A DNA stretch of 64,000 nucleotides, taken from assembly GCF_049686335.1 (NCBI RefSeq), contig NZ_JBAVHX010000008.1, positions 62,001-126,000 of the forward strand, written 5' to 3'. Positions 17,940-27,262 of this stretch are shown here, one piece after another. The stretch's first letter is position 1; each line of letters starts with the position of its first letter. Under the pieces are notes generated by a model. The model made no database searches. It was not told the origin of the DNA and was given only the letters and a program-made list of their open reading frames with translations. The translations under genes and the position numbers were made by a program. The DNA comes from Buttiauxella sp049686335. GTDB lineage: Bacteria > Pseudomonadota > Gammaproteobacteria > Enterobacterales > Enterobacteriaceae.

Positions 17940-19114
17940 GCGTAATTATTGTCGGCGGAGGGATGGCTGGAGCAACGCTCGCGCTGGCTATTTCCCATTT
18001 GACCCACGGTAAGTTGCCGGTTCATTTAATTGAAGCGGCAGCGCCTGAATCGGCAGCACATCCGGGTTTTGATGCGCGTGCCATTGCCATCGCCCAGGGG
18101 ACTTGCCAGCAGTTGACGCGGATTGGCGTGTGGCCAGCTATCCAGGATTGCGCGACCGGGATTACCTCTGTTCATGTCAGCGATCGCGGACATGCAGGAT
18201 TTGTCACGCTGGATGCCAGGGATTACCAAATCCCGGCGTTGGGGCAGGTGGTGGAATTGCATGACGTCGGTTTGCGTTTGTTCGCTCTGCTGCGCAAAGC
18301 ACCCGGCGTAACATTGCATTGCCCGCAGCGCGTCACCTCTTTTACCCGTGAAACCGATAAAGTCAGCGTGCTGCTTGATAACGGCACGCTGCTTGAAGGC
18401 AAAGTGCTGGTCGCGGCAGATGGTTCCCGTTCGTCACTGGCCACGCAGTGTGGCATCACCTGGCAGCAACAGGATTACGGACAGATTGCGATTATCGCGA
18501 ATGTCAGTACATCGCAACCTCACAATGGTCGTGCGTTTGAGCGTTTCACCGAACACGGTCCACTAGCGATGTTGCCGATGTCTGATGGACGCTGTTCGTT
18601 GGTGTGGTGTCATCCGCAGGAAGCGCAGGCAGAAATAGCGCAGTGGGATGATGAACGGTTCTGCAATGAGTTGCAGCAGGCATTTGGCTGGCGGCTTGGA
18701 CGAATCACCTTTGGCGGTGCACGTAAGCACTATCCATTAGCGCTGACCACACCTTCGCAATCGGTATCTCACCGGGTTGCGCTGGTGGGCAATGCCGCGC
18801 AAACCCTTCATCCGATTGCCGGGCAAGGTTTTAACCTCGGATTACGCGACGTGATGTCACTGGCTGAGAATTTGGCGGCAGCGCACAAGTTATCTCAGGA
18901 TATTGGTAGTTATGCTGTTTTGGCAGAATATCAGCAGCGCCGCAGTGAAGATAAAATGGCGACTATCGGCGTAACGGATGGCTTAGTTCAGTTGTTCGCT
19001 AACCGCTGGGCTCCGCTGGTGGTAGGGCGTAATCTTGGGCTGATGGCGATGGAACAATTTACTCCAGCGCGAGATGTGCTGGCTTCGCGTACGCTTGGCT
19101 GGGTTGCGCGTTAA
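17936..19114 (+). CDS. ubiH: 2-octaprenyl-6-methoxyphenol hydroxylase
   Basis: A 392-residue FAD monooxygenase, the same length as E. coli UbiH, acting in ubiquinone biosynthesis. The N-terminal dinucleotide-binding motif is IVGGGMAGATLA, the middle DG motif is VAADGSRSSLA, and the FAD ribityl motif is LVGNAAQTLHPIAGQGFNLGL. Overlap with pepP and the nearby ubiI give the usual operon order. A stretch of about 160 bases with a short CGTAC/GTACG palindrome separates it from ubiI. Confidence 0.95.
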   Translation: MSVIIVGGGMAGATLALAISHLTHGKLPVHLIEAAAPESAAHPGFDARAIAIAQGTCQQLTRIGVWPAIQDCATGITSVHVSDRGHAGFVTLDARDYQIPALGQVVELHDVGLRLFALLRKAPGVTLHCPQRVTSFTRETDKVSVLLDNGTLLEGKVLVAADGSRSSLATQCGITWQQQDYGQIAIIANVSTSQPHNGRAFERFTEHGPLAMLPMSDGRCSLVWCHPQEAQAEIAQWDDERFCNELQQAFGWRLGRITFGGARKHYPLALTTPSQSVSHRVALVGNAAQTLHPIAGQGFNLGLRDVMSLAENLAAAHKLSQDIGSYAVLAEYQQRRSEDKMATIGVTDGLVQLFANRWAPLVVGRNLGLMAMEQFTPARDVLASRTLGWVAR

Positions 19115-19276
19115 AACCTGTCACCAGCCTTATTTTTTTGCCATTTTGCCCCAGAAATGTGCTCGAAATCCTCACGTACATGAGTACGCTCCGGTTTCTC
19201 CGCGCATTCCCGAGACAAACTGTCAGCAACATATATGCCTGGTGAGCAGGTTTATAAATGTAAAAGGAGAGTCAAT

Positions 19277-20479
19277 TTGCAAAGCGTTGATGTGGCGATT
19301 GTTGGTGGTGGCATGGTGGGTCTGGCAGTAGCCTGCGGCCTGCAAGGGAGTGGTTTGCGTGTTGCGGTACTGGAGAACCATCTGCCACAGCCGCTGGCTC
19401 CTGAATCTGCACCAGCATTGCGTGTTTCGGCCATCAATGCCGCAAGCGAGAAGTTGCTGACTCACCTTGGCGCCTGGCCAAAAATCATCGGCAGCCGCGC
19501 GAGTTGCTATCACGGCATGGAAGTGTGGGATAAAGATAGCTTCGGGCATATCGAATTTGACGATAAATCCTATGGTTTCAGTCATCTAGGTCATATTGTC
19601 GAAAATGCAGTGGTTCATCATGCATTATGGCAGCGTGCTGAGCAGTGCAGTGATGTCACGTTGATGGCACCCGTCGAACTGCAACAAGTGGCATGGGGTG
19701 AAAACGAAGCCTTTATTACCCTCAAAGATGGCACCATGCTGACCGCGCGCTTAGTGGTCGGGGCTGATGGCGCGAACTCATGGCTGCGCAATCAGGCCGA
19801 TATCCCGCTGACTTTTTGGGATTATCGCCACCATGCGCTGGTTGCCACCATTCGTACCACTGAACCGCATCAGGCGGTGGCCCGTCAGGTTTTCCATGGC
19901 GACGGCATCCTGGCTTTCTTGCCGTTAAGCGACCCGCATTTATGTTCGATTGTCTGGTCACTTCCTCCGCTGGAAGCCGAACGGATGCAACAGGCGAGTA
20001 CGGAAGAATTTAATCAGGCGTTGTCTGTCGCTTTCGATATGCGCCTGGGTTTGTGCAGTGTTGAAAGCGAGCGTCAGACATTCCCGCTGACAGGCCGCTA
20101 CGCGCGTAGTTTTGCTGCGCATCGACTGGCACTGGTTGGCGATGCCGCCCATACCATTCATCCGTTGGCCGGGCAGGGCGTGAATCTTGGCTTTATGGAC
20201 GCCGCAGAACTGATTGATGAAGTCCGTCGTTTGCATCGCCAGGGTAAAGATATCGGGCAGCATTTGTACCTGCGTCGCTACGAGCGCAGCCGTAAACACA
20301 GTGCCGCCATGATGCTCGCCAGTATGCAGGGTTTCCGCGATCTGTTTGCCGGAAACAACCCGGCGAAAAAGCTTCTGCGTGATATTGGCCTGAAACTGGC
20401 TGATACCCTTCCTGGAGTGAAACCACAACTGGTTCGTCAGGCGATGGGGTTACACGATCTCCCAACCTGGCTCCGTTAA
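19277..20479 (+). CDS. ubiI: 2-octaprenylphenol C5-hydroxylase
   Basis: A 400-residue FAD monooxygenase, formerly VisC, which hydroxylates the ubiquinone ring at C5. The motifs are IVGGGMVGLAVA at the N-terminus, VGADGANSWLR in the middle and LVGDAAHTIHPLAGQGVNLGF for FAD. The start is a TTG at 19277 (read as MQSVDVAIVGGG), supported by an AAAGGAGAG ribosome binding site six bases upstream and by the E. coli protein length. An upstream ATG at 19235 has no such signal. It is paralogous to ubiH, 160 bases upstream. Confidence 0.94.
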   Translation: MQSVDVAIVGGGMVGLAVACGLQGSGLRVAVLENHLPQPLAPESAPALRVSAINAASEKLLTHLGAWPKIIGSRASCYHGMEVWDKDSFGHIEFDDKSYGFSHLGHIVENAVVHHALWQRAEQCSDVTLMAPVELQQVAWGENEAFITLKDGTMLTARLVVGADGANSWLRNQADIPLTFWDYRHHALVATIRTTEPHQAVARQVFHGDGILAFLPLSDPHLCSIVWSLPPLEAERMQQASTEEFNQALSVAFDMRLGLCSVESERQTFPLTGRYARSFAAHRLALVGDAAHTIHPLAGQGVNLGFMDAAELIDEVRRLHRQGKDIGQHLYLRRYERSRKHSAAMMLASMQGFRDLFAGNNPAKKLLRDIGLKLADTLPGVKPQLVRQAMGLHDLPTWLR

Positions 20480-20483
20480 ACGC

Positions 20484-20596
20484 TCGTCATACTTCAAGTT
20501 GCAGCGGTTTTGGCTGCACTCAGTTACCCCAGTCACTGACTTTAGTCAGCTCCTGGGGATAACCGGGTTGGCCGCCTTGCTGCAACTCGAATTATT
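20484..20596. repeat. ERIC element downstream of ubiI
   Basis: A palindrome of about 113 bases with TACTTCAAGTTGCAG at one end, the complementary GCTGCAACTCGAATTATT at the other, and a core close to the ERIC consensus (CCAGTCACTGACTTTAGTCAGC). It begins five bases after the ubiI stop and probably forms the 3' end of its transcript. Confidence 0.88.
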
Positions 20597-21003
20597 AAGC
20601 GCATTCGGTGTGACAACGATCACCTTCCCTCATTTGAAAAATTCTAATCTTACCCTCTATCTCGGATTACTTTTTCTCATCCCACGTTTTTAGCGATGTA
20701 GTGAATTTGTTTCTGAAATGGTCGTAAATGTTAGCTAACGCTAAATTATGACTTAAACACTTCTTGTTTATGCGTAGTGAATCGCATTTTTGTAGTTGAA
20801 TACTCTGCATCATTCCCTCCTGATTTTGGTCATAAGCTAATGCAATGACCGTTTTCACCTTATGGTTTACTCCCCCATTCAGTGGTAAGTTCAGACGAAA
20901 GGTAACGTTTGCGTCGCTATCGGGATCGGTGGCGATGTTGGGTTTCGTCTGATGAACGGAAAAGCGAAAAGCGCTTTTCAACCAGATGGTTAAAGAGGAA
21001 AAA
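20597..21003 (+). promoter_or_regulatory. Long leader and regulatory region of gcvTHP
   Basis: About 400 bases with no gene ahead of gcvT. It is AT-rich in its first half and holds a CTAAT motif near 20837, the core reported for GcvA sites in E. coli. The last 110 bases contain two inverted repeats: CAGACGAAA (near 20892) with TTTCGTCTG (near 20943), and the short palindrome GAAAAGCGCTTTTC just upstream of the ribosome binding site. Control by GcvA/GcvR and Lrp is known for this operon in E. coli. I see no glycine riboswitch. Confidence 0.5.
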
Positions 21004-22101
21004 ATGACTCAAAAGACCCCTTTGTTTGAACAGCACAATCTCTGCGGTGCGCGAATGGTAGATTTCCATGGCTGGATGATGCCATTGCACTATGGGTCGC
21101 AGATTGACGAACACCATGCGGTGCGCAACGATGCCGGTATGTTTGATGTTTCACACATGACCATTGTTGATCTTAAAGGCAGCCGTACCCGCGAATTCCT
21201 CCGTTACTTAGTGGCAAACGACGTTGCCAAACTGACCCAGCCGGGTAAAGCCCTCTACACCGCCATGCTCAACGCCTCCGGCGGTGTTATCGATGACCTG
21301 ATTATCTATTTCCAGACTGAAGACGACTTCCGCCTGGTGGTGAACTCTGCCACTCGCGAGAAAGATTTAGCCTGGATTAATCAACACGCTGCACCTTTCT
21401 CCGTTTCCGTCACCGTGCGTGATGACCTGTCGCTGATTGCCGTTCAGGGGCCAAACGCTAAGGCAAAAGCTGCAGAGCTGTTTACCGAAGAACAACGTCA
21501 TACCGTAGAAGGGATGAAGCCATTCTTTGGGCATCAGGCGGGCGATCTGTTTATTGCGACCACCGGCTACACCGGTGAAGCCGGTTACGAAATTGCTATG
21601 CCGAATGAAAAAGCGGCCGAGTTTTGGGCGCATCTGGTCGAGATCGGTGTGAAGCCTTGCGGACTTGGCGCGCGCGATACGCTGCGTCTGGAATCAGGCA
21701 TGAACCTGTATAGCCAGGAAATGGATGAAAGCATTTCTCCTCTGGCAGCGAATATGGGCTGGACCGTCGCCTGGCAGCCTGAAGATCGTGATTTCATTGG
21801 TCGCGAAGCACTGGAACTCCAGCGTGAGAAAGGAACCGAGCAACTGGTTGGTTTGATCATGACGGAAAAAGGCGTATTACGTAATGAGTTGCCTGTTCGT
21901 TTTACTGATGAATCCGGCAACCTTCATGAAGGCGTAATCACCAGCGGGACTTTCTCGCCGACACTGGGTTACAGCATTGCTTTGGCGCGCGTGCCTGCGG
22001 GCATTGGCGAAACGGCCATTGTGCAAATCCGTAACCGAGAAATGCCGGTAAAAGTCACTAAACCAATTTTTGTTCGCGGCGGTAAAGCTGTCGCGCAGTG
22101 A
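21004..22101 (+). CDS. gcvT: Glycine cleavage system T protein (aminomethyltransferase)
   Basis: A 365-residue protein, one residue longer than E. coli GcvT. It moves the aminomethyl carbon from the H protein to tetrahydrofolate, releasing ammonia. The N-terminal GARMVDFHGWMMPLHYG, the tetrahydrofolate-site TGYTGEAGYEI and the conserved GLGARDTLRLE segment are intact. The start is the ATG at 21004 with AGAGGA upstream. It is followed by gcvH after 23 bases. Confidence 0.96.
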   Translation: MTQKTPLFEQHNLCGARMVDFHGWMMPLHYGSQIDEHHAVRNDAGMFDVSHMTIVDLKGSRTREFLRYLVANDVAKLTQPGKALYTAMLNASGGVIDDLIIYFQTEDDFRLVVNSATREKDLAWINQHAAPFSVSVTVRDDLSLIAVQGPNAKAKAAELFTEEQRHTVEGMKPFFGHQAGDLFIATTGYTGEAGYEIAMPNEKAAEFWAHLVEIGVKPCGLGARDTLRLESGMNLYSQEMDESISPLAANMGWTVAWQPEDRDFIGREALELQREKGTEQLVGLIMTEKGVLRNELPVRFTDESGNLHEGVITSGTFSPTLGYSIALARVPAGIGETAIVQIRNREMPVKVTKPIFVRGGKAVAQ

Positions 22102-22124
22102 ATTTCGAAATCAGGAGAACAACA

Positions 22125-22514
22125 ATGAGCAATGTGCCGAACGAATTGAAATACAGCAAAGAGCATGAATGGCTGCGTAAAGAAGCTGATGGTACCTACA
22201 CCGTAGGGATCACCGAGCACGCGCAAGAGCTGCTGGGCGACATGGTGTTTGTAGACCTGCCAGAAGTGGGCGCAACCGTCAGCACTGGTGATGATTGCGC
22301 TGTGGCTGAATCTGTTAAAGCTGCCTCTGACATTTATGCACCGATCAGCGGCGAAATCATTGCGGTGAACAATGAACTGAGCGACACGCCAGAGTTGATC
22401 AACAGCGAGCCATACACCGCAGGTTGGATCTTCAAAATCAAAGCAAGCGACGAGTCTGAACTGGACGGTTTGCTGGACGCAACTGCGTACGAAGCTCTGC
22501 TAGAAGACGAATAA
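22125..22514 (+). CDS. gcvH: Glycine cleavage system H protein (lipoyl carrier)
   Basis: A 129-residue lipoyl-carrying shuttle, the same length as in E. coli. The lipoylated lysine lies in AESVKAASD (Lys65 counting the initiator Met). It carries the aminomethyl intermediate between GcvP and GcvT. The start is the ATG at 22125 behind a CAGGAGAA ribosome binding site; an upstream in-frame ATG overlapping the gcvT end is not conserved. Confidence 0.96.
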   Translation: MSNVPNELKYSKEHEWLRKEADGTYTVGITEHAQELLGDMVFVDLPEVGATVSTGDDCAVAESVKAASDIYAPISGEIIAVNNELSDTPELINSEPYTAGWIFKIKASDESELDGLLDATAYEALLEDE

Positions 22515-22520
22515 TCTTTC

Positions 22521-22620
22521 CCCCTCTCCCTGAGGGAGAGGGGATCGCACGGCTTTCTCCCTCGCCGCAAAGTCAGGGGAATGAATTTGTAGGGTGGATA
22601 AACGTAGTGTCATCCACCGC
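22521..22620. repeat. Palindromic repeats between gcvH and gcvP
   Basis: Two elements. At 22521-22543 there is a strong hairpin with arms of the CCCCTCTCCCT / AGGGAGAGGGG type. At 22589-22620 there is a single REP unit (GTAGGGTGGATAAACG...CATCCACC). They interrupt the gcvHP gap and may reduce transcription into gcvP or protect gcvTH mRNA. A hairpin of the same family as the first lies just after gcvP. Confidence 0.75.
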
Positions 22621-22652
22621 TAAAGCCCCACATGTTTCAGGAATCACCGCTC

Positions 22653-25526
22653 ATGACCCAGTCTTTACGTCAGCTTGAAAATCACGAAGCGTTTATCGAC
22701 CGACACATTGGACCGAACGCACAACAACAGCATGAAATGCTGGAAACAGTCGGCGCTCGTTCGTTGAACGAATTGATAGCCTCTATCGTTCCTGCTGATA
22801 TCCAGCTTGCTGAACCACCACAGGTGGGTGAGGCTGCTACAGAATTCGCGGCCCTGGCTGAATTAAAGACCATTGCCAGCCGTAATAAACGTTTTAAAAC
22901 GTACATCGGCATGGGTTATACCGCGGTACAAACTCCGCCGGTTATCTTGCGTAACATGCTGGAAAATCCAGGTTGGTACACGGCATACACGCCGTATCAG
23001 CCGGAAGTCTCACAAGGCCGTCTCGAAGCGCTGCTCAACTTCCAACAAGTGACGCTGGATTTGACGGGGCTGGACATTGCCTCTGCATCTTTGCTGGACG
23101 AAGCGACCGCTGCGGCAGAAGCCATGGCGATGGCAAAGCGCGTCAGCAAACTGAAAAACGCCAACCGTTTCTTTGTGGCAGCCGACGTACATCCGCAAAC
23201 GCTGGATGTTGTCCGTACACGTGCTGAAACCTTCGGCTTTGATGTGATAGTCGATGACGCCGCGAAAGTGCTGGATCATCAGGATGTATTTGGTGTGCTG
23301 CTGCAACAAGTTGGCACCACCGGCGAAGTCCATGACTACAGCGCTCTGATTATCGAACTGAAACAACGCAAAGTCATCGTGAGTGTTGCCGCTGACTTTA
23401 TGACGCTGGTTCTGTTAACCGCACCTGGCAAACAAAGCGCTGACATCGTATTCGGTTCCGCACAGCGTTTCGGCGTACCAATGGGTTACGGTGGTCCACA
23501 TGCTGCATTCTTTGCTGCTCGTGACGAATTCAAACGTTCCATGCCAGGTCGTATTATCGGTGTTTCACGCGATGCTGCGGGACGCACCGCACTGCGCATG
23601 GCGATGCAAACTCGTGAGCAACATATTCGCCGCGAGAAAGCGAACTCCAACATTTGTACTTCCCAGGTTCTGCTGGCGAACATTGCCAGCCTGTATGCGG
23701 TATTCCACGGCCCGGCCGGCCTGAAACGCATTGCAGGGCGCATCCACCGCCTGACCGATATTCTGGCCGCTGGCCTGCAACAAAAAGGCCTGGTGCTGCG
23801 TCACAAACATTGGTTCGACACACTGTGTGTGGAAGTGACCGATAAAGCCGCTGTTTTGGCGCGTGCTGAAGCGAGTGAAATCAACCTGCGCAGCGACATT
23901 CTTAATGCAGTTGGCATCACTCTTGATGAAGCCACTACGCGTGAAGATGTACAGGCACTGTTCAGTGTATTGCTGGGTGACAACCATGGTCTGGATATCG
24001 ACAAATTAGATCAAAACGTTGCGGGAGATAGCCTGTCTATTCAGAAAGGCATGTTGCGTGAAGACTCGATCCTGACGCATCCGGTGTTTAACCGCTACCA
24101 CAGCGAAACCGAAATGATGCGCTACATGCACAGTCTTGAGCGTAAAGATCTGGCGCTGAATCAGGCAATGATCCCGCTGGGTTCTTGCACCATGAAGCTG
24201 AATGCTGCGGCGGAAATGATCCCAATCACCTGGCCGGAATTTGCTGAGCTGCACCCATTCTGCCCGGCAAATCAGGCAGAAGGTTATCACCAGATGATCT
24301 CCCAGCTTTCTGACTGGCTGGTGAAACTGACCGGTTATGATGCACTTTGCATGCAGCCAAACTCTGGCGCGCAAGGTGAATATGCGGGTCTGCTGGCGAT
24401 TCGCCGTTATCACGAAAGCCGCAACGAAGGCAGCCGTAATCTTTGCCTGATCCCAAGCTCTGCACACGGGACTAACCCTGCATCTGCGCAAATGGCTGGC
24501 ATGGAAGTGGTAGTCGTGGCTTGTGACAAACAAGGTAACATCGATCTCCACGATCTGCGCGCTAAAGCAGAACAAGCGGGCGATGCGCTTTCCTGCATCA
24601 TGGTGACCTACCCGTCGACTCACGGTGTTTATGAAGAAACGATCCGCGAAGTCTGCCAGATCGTTCATCAGTTCGGCGGCCAGGTCTACCTCGATGGCGC
24701 GAACATGAACGCGCAGGTTGGGATCACTTCTCCAGGTTACATCGGCGCGGATGTTTCACACCTAAACCTGCATAAAACCTTCTGCATTCCACACGGTGGT
24801 GGCGGCCCAGGTATGGGACCTATCGGCGTGAAAGCGCACCTGGCGCCATTCGTGCCGGGCCACAGCGTGGTACAGATTGAAGAGATGCTGACTCAGCAGG
24901 GCGCCGTTTCTGCAGCTCCATTTGGTAGCGCTTCAATTCTGCCAATCAGCTGGATGTACATCCGCATGATGGGTGCGCAGGGTCTGAAGAAAGCAAGCCA
25001 GGTAGCTATCCTGAATGCTAACTATATTGCGACTCGCCTGAAGTCTGCTTTCCCAATTCTTTATACCGGCCGTAGTGGGCATGTAGCGCACGAATGTATT
25101 CTCGACATTCGCCCACTGAAAGAAGAAACCGGTATTAGCGAACTGGATATTGCTAAGCGACTGATTGACTTCGGTTTCCACGCACCAACCATGTCGTTCC
25201 CGGTTGCGGGTACGCTGATGGTTGAACCAACCGAGTCCGAAAGCAAACTGGAACTGGATCGCTTTATCGATGCGATGCTGACTATCCGCACTGAAATCGA
25301 CCGTGTTGCACGGGGTGAATGGCCGCTGGAAGATAACCCGCTGGTTAACGCTCCGCACACCCAGGATGAAATCGTGGCTGATTGGGCACATCCTTACACC
25401 CGCGAACTGGCGGTATTCCCGGCAGGCCATGGCAATAAATACTGGCCGACCGTGAAGCGCCTGGACGATGTTTTTGGTGACCGTAATCTGTTCTGTTCTT
25501 GCGTACCGATGAGCGAATACCAGTAA
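22653..25526 (+). CDS. gcvP: Glycine dehydrogenase (decarboxylating), P protein
   Basis: A 957-residue PLP enzyme, the same length as in E. coli, that decarboxylates glycine and passes the aminomethyl group to lipoylated GcvH. The PLP lysine lies in LNLHKTFCIPHGGGGPG, followed by the glycine-rich loop. The N- and C-terminal halves are the usual tandem folds. The start is the ATG at 22653 giving MTQSLRQLEN; an in-frame ATG seven codons upstream is not conserved. It is separated from gcvH by two palindromic repeats. Confidence 0.96.
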   Translation: MTQSLRQLENHEAFIDRHIGPNAQQQHEMLETVGARSLNELIASIVPADIQLAEPPQVGEAATEFAALAELKTIASRNKRFKTYIGMGYTAVQTPPVILRNMLENPGWYTAYTPYQPEVSQGRLEALLNFQQVTLDLTGLDIASASLLDEATAAAEAMAMAKRVSKLKNANRFFVAADVHPQTLDVVRTRAETFGFDVIVDDAAKVLDHQDVFGVLLQQVGTTGEVHDYSALIIELKQRKVIVSVAADFMTLVLLTAPGKQSADIVFGSAQRFGVPMGYGGPHAAFFAARDEFKRSMPGRIIGVSRDAAGRTALRMAMQTREQHIRREKANSNICTSQVLLANIASLYAVFHGPAGLKRIAGRIHRLTDILAAGLQQKGLVLRHKHWFDTLCVEVTDKAAVLARAEASEINLRSDILNAVGITLDEATTREDVQALFSVLLGDNHGLDIDKLDQNVAGDSLSIQKGMLREDSILTHPVFNRYHSETEMMRYMHSLERKDLALNQAMIPLGSCTMKLNAAAEMIPITWPEFAELHPFCPANQAEGYHQMISQLSDWLVKLTGYDALCMQPNSGAQGEYAGLLAIRRYHESRNEGSRNLCLIPSSAHGTNPASAQMAGMEVVVVACDKQGNIDLHDLRAKAEQAGDALSCIMVTYPSTHGVYEETIREVCQIVHQFGGQVYLDGANMNAQVGITSPGYIGADVSHLNLHKTFCIPHGGGGPGMGPIGVKAHLAPFVPGHSVVQIEEMLTQQGAVSAAPFGSASILPISWMYIRMMGAQGLKKASQVAILNANYIATRLKSAFPILYTGRSGHVAHECILDIRPLKEETGISELDIAKRLIDFGFHAPTMSFPVAGTLMVEPTESESKLELDRFIDAMLTIRTEIDRVARGEWPLEDNPLVNAPHTQDEIVADWAHPYTRELAVFPAGHGNKYWPTVKRLDDVFGDRNLFCSCVPMSEYQ

Positions 25527-25537
25527 GGTTTAAAACA

Positions 25538-25591
25538 ACCCTCAACCTAACGGTTTTCTCCCTCTCCTGGGGGAGAGGGCCGGGGTGAGGG
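25538..25591. repeat. Palindromic repeat after gcvP
   Basis: An inner hairpin (CCCTCTCC / GGAGAGGG) sits inside a weaker outer pair (CCCTCA / TGAGGG). The inner stem is of the same family as the hairpin at 22521. It lies between gcvP and ygfF and may act as a transcript end. Confidence 0.7.
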
Positions 25592-25615
25592 CGTCCATAT
25601 TCTACTGGAGGCAAA

Positions 25616-26359
25616 ATGGCCGTAGCATTAGTCACTGGCGGCAGCCGGGGAATTGGCAGAGCAACCTCGCTCTTGCTTGCGCAGTCGGGTTACAAAGTCG
25701 TCGTAAACTATCAACGTAATAAATCCGCAGCCGACGACGTGGTGAATACCATTCGTGGAGCCGGCGGTGAAGCGATCGCCATCCAGGCCGATATTGCTGA
25801 CGAATTACAAGTGATGGCAATGTTCGTGGAAATCGACAACGCCTTCGGCCCGGTAACCGCTCTGGTTAATAACGCCGGGATCCTGTTCCAACAATCCACT
25901 ATCGAAGAACTTACGGCTGACCGTATTAATCACGTCATGTCCACTAACGTTACAGGTTACTTTCTCTGTTGCCGGGAAGCGGTAAAACGTATGGCGCATC
26001 GCCACGGGGGTAACGGCGGGGCGATTGTGAATGTTTCTTCGGCAGCGTCACGTTTAGGTGCACCGGGTGAATATGTCGATTATGCGGCATCAAAAGGGGC
26101 GGTAGATACGCTGACGACCGGGCTTGCTTTGGAAGTCGCGGCGCAAGGTATTCGCGTCAATTGTGTACGCCCGGGCCTAATCTATACCGAGATCCATGCC
26201 TCTGGCGGTGAACCCGGAAGAGTAGATCGCGTAAAAGATCTGTTGCCGATGAAACGTGGTGGGCAGCCAGAAGAAGTTGCGCAGGCCATCGCCTGGCTTC
26301 TCAGTGAGAAGGCTTCGTATGTGACAGGCAGTTTCCTCGATTTAGCAGGCGGAAGATAA
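25616..26359 (+). CDS. ygfF: SDR-family NAD(P)-binding oxidoreductase YgfF
   Basis: A 247-residue classical short-chain dehydrogenase, the same length as E. coli YgfF and close to it throughout. The cofactor motif is VTGGSRGIGRA, the NNAG motif lies near residue 88, and the catalytic Ser-Tyr-Lys set is in NVSSAASRLG and YVDYAASKG. The substrate is unknown. It lies downstream of gcvP on the same strand, as in E. coli, with TGGAGG before the ATG. Confidence 0.92.
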   Translation: MAVALVTGGSRGIGRATSLLLAQSGYKVVVNYQRNKSAADDVVNTIRGAGGEAIAIQADIADELQVMAMFVEIDNAFGPVTALVNNAGILFQQSTIEELTADRINHVMSTNVTGYFLCCREAVKRMAHRHGGNGGAIVNVSSAASRLGAPGEYVDYAASKGAVDTLTTGLALEVAAQGIRVNCVRPGLIYTEIHASGGEPGRVDRVKDLLPMKRGGQPEEVAQAIAWLLSEKASYVTGSFLDLAGGR

Positions 26360-26551
26360 AAAGACAGTGACCTGAATGTGAAGGTCACTGTCATTATTCT
26401 GCTTACTGTTTTCCCCATCTCATCTTTAGACATCCCCGTCCGCCTGTATTTGGCTGCCAGCATCTCCTGAATAGTTAAATTAAATGTGATAACTCGACGC
26501 GCGAATGTTGTATAGACTTTCACTAACTGGCGGATATAAGGCGAAGTGATA

Positions 26552-27259
26552 ATGCCCAAAAAGTTGTTAATCGTTGAGGATGACGAAAATATTGCTGAGC
26601 TGTTGCAGCTGCATTTGCGCAAAGAGGGCTATGAAATTGTTCATGCGGCTGATGGCGCTTTGGGACTGGAACTGCTCAAACAGGGCGGTTGGGATGCGCT
26701 GATACTCGATCTGATGCTGCCAGGCGTCGATGGCCTGGAAATTTGCCGCCATGCCCGCACTATGACGCGTTACACGCCGATTGTCATGATCAGCGCGCGT
26801 TCCAGTGAAACGCATCGCGTTTTGGGGCTGGAACTGGGAGCTGATGACTACCTGGCAAAACCGTTCTCAATGCTGGAACTGGTTGCACGCGTCAAAGCAC
26901 TTTTCCGCCGTCAGGAAGCGATGAGCCAGAACCTGATGCAGGATGCGGGAACCCTGATGTTTGACAGACTGACTATCGACCCTCTGGCCCGCGATGTGCG
27001 CCTCAGACTACAGCCCGTTGAGCTGACACCGCGTGAGTTCGACCTGCTGTGGTTTTTTGCAAAAAATCCTGGCAAAGTTTTCTCCCGCTTGAATTTGCTT
27101 AACCAGGTTTGGGGTTATCAACATGAAGGCTATGAACACACGGTCAACACCCATATCAACCGCTTACGCATCAAGATTGAAGACAATCCCGCGGAGCCTG
27201 AATTCATTCTGACGGTCTGGGGAAAAGGCTATAAATTCATCGCACCGCGAAACGAGTAA
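26552..27259 (+). CDS. OmpR-family response regulator
   Basis: A 235-residue two-component response regulator. The receiver domain has the acidic pair in VEDDENIAELL, the phosphoacceptor in LILDLMLPGVDG (Asp53) and the conserved lysine in DYLAKPFSMLELV. The C-terminal OmpR/PhoB winged helix runs from about residue 130, including LTPREFDLLWFFAKNPG and HINRLRIKIEDNP. The start is the ATG at 26552; a GTG two codons earlier is also possible. The sensor kinase gene follows after three bases. No gene of this kind lies between ygfF and bglA in K-12, so this is an accessory system; I cannot name it. Confidence 0.9.
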   Translation: MPKKLLIVEDDENIAELLQLHLRKEGYEIVHAADGALGLELLKQGGWDALILDLMLPGVDGLEICRHARTMTRYTPIVMISARSSETHRVLGLELGADDYLAKPFSMLELVARVKALFRRQEAMSQNLMQDAGTLMFDRLTIDPLARDVRLRLQPVELTPREFDLLWFFAKNPGKVFSRLNLLNQVWGYQHEGYEHTVNTHINRLRIKIEDNPAEPEFILTVWGKGYKFIAPRNE

Positions 27260-27262
27260 ACC

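Noticed and set aside
19115..19276. Short palindrome (CGTAC/GTACG) between ubiH and ubiI as a defined repeat family member
   Set aside because: Only one copy is seen in the window and I could not tie it to a known family with confidence.
20597..21003. Glycine riboswitch upstream of gcvT
   Set aside because: No tandem aptamer pattern is visible. Enterobacterial gcvT is controlled by GcvA and Lrp, and the inverted repeats here do not match the riboswitch core.
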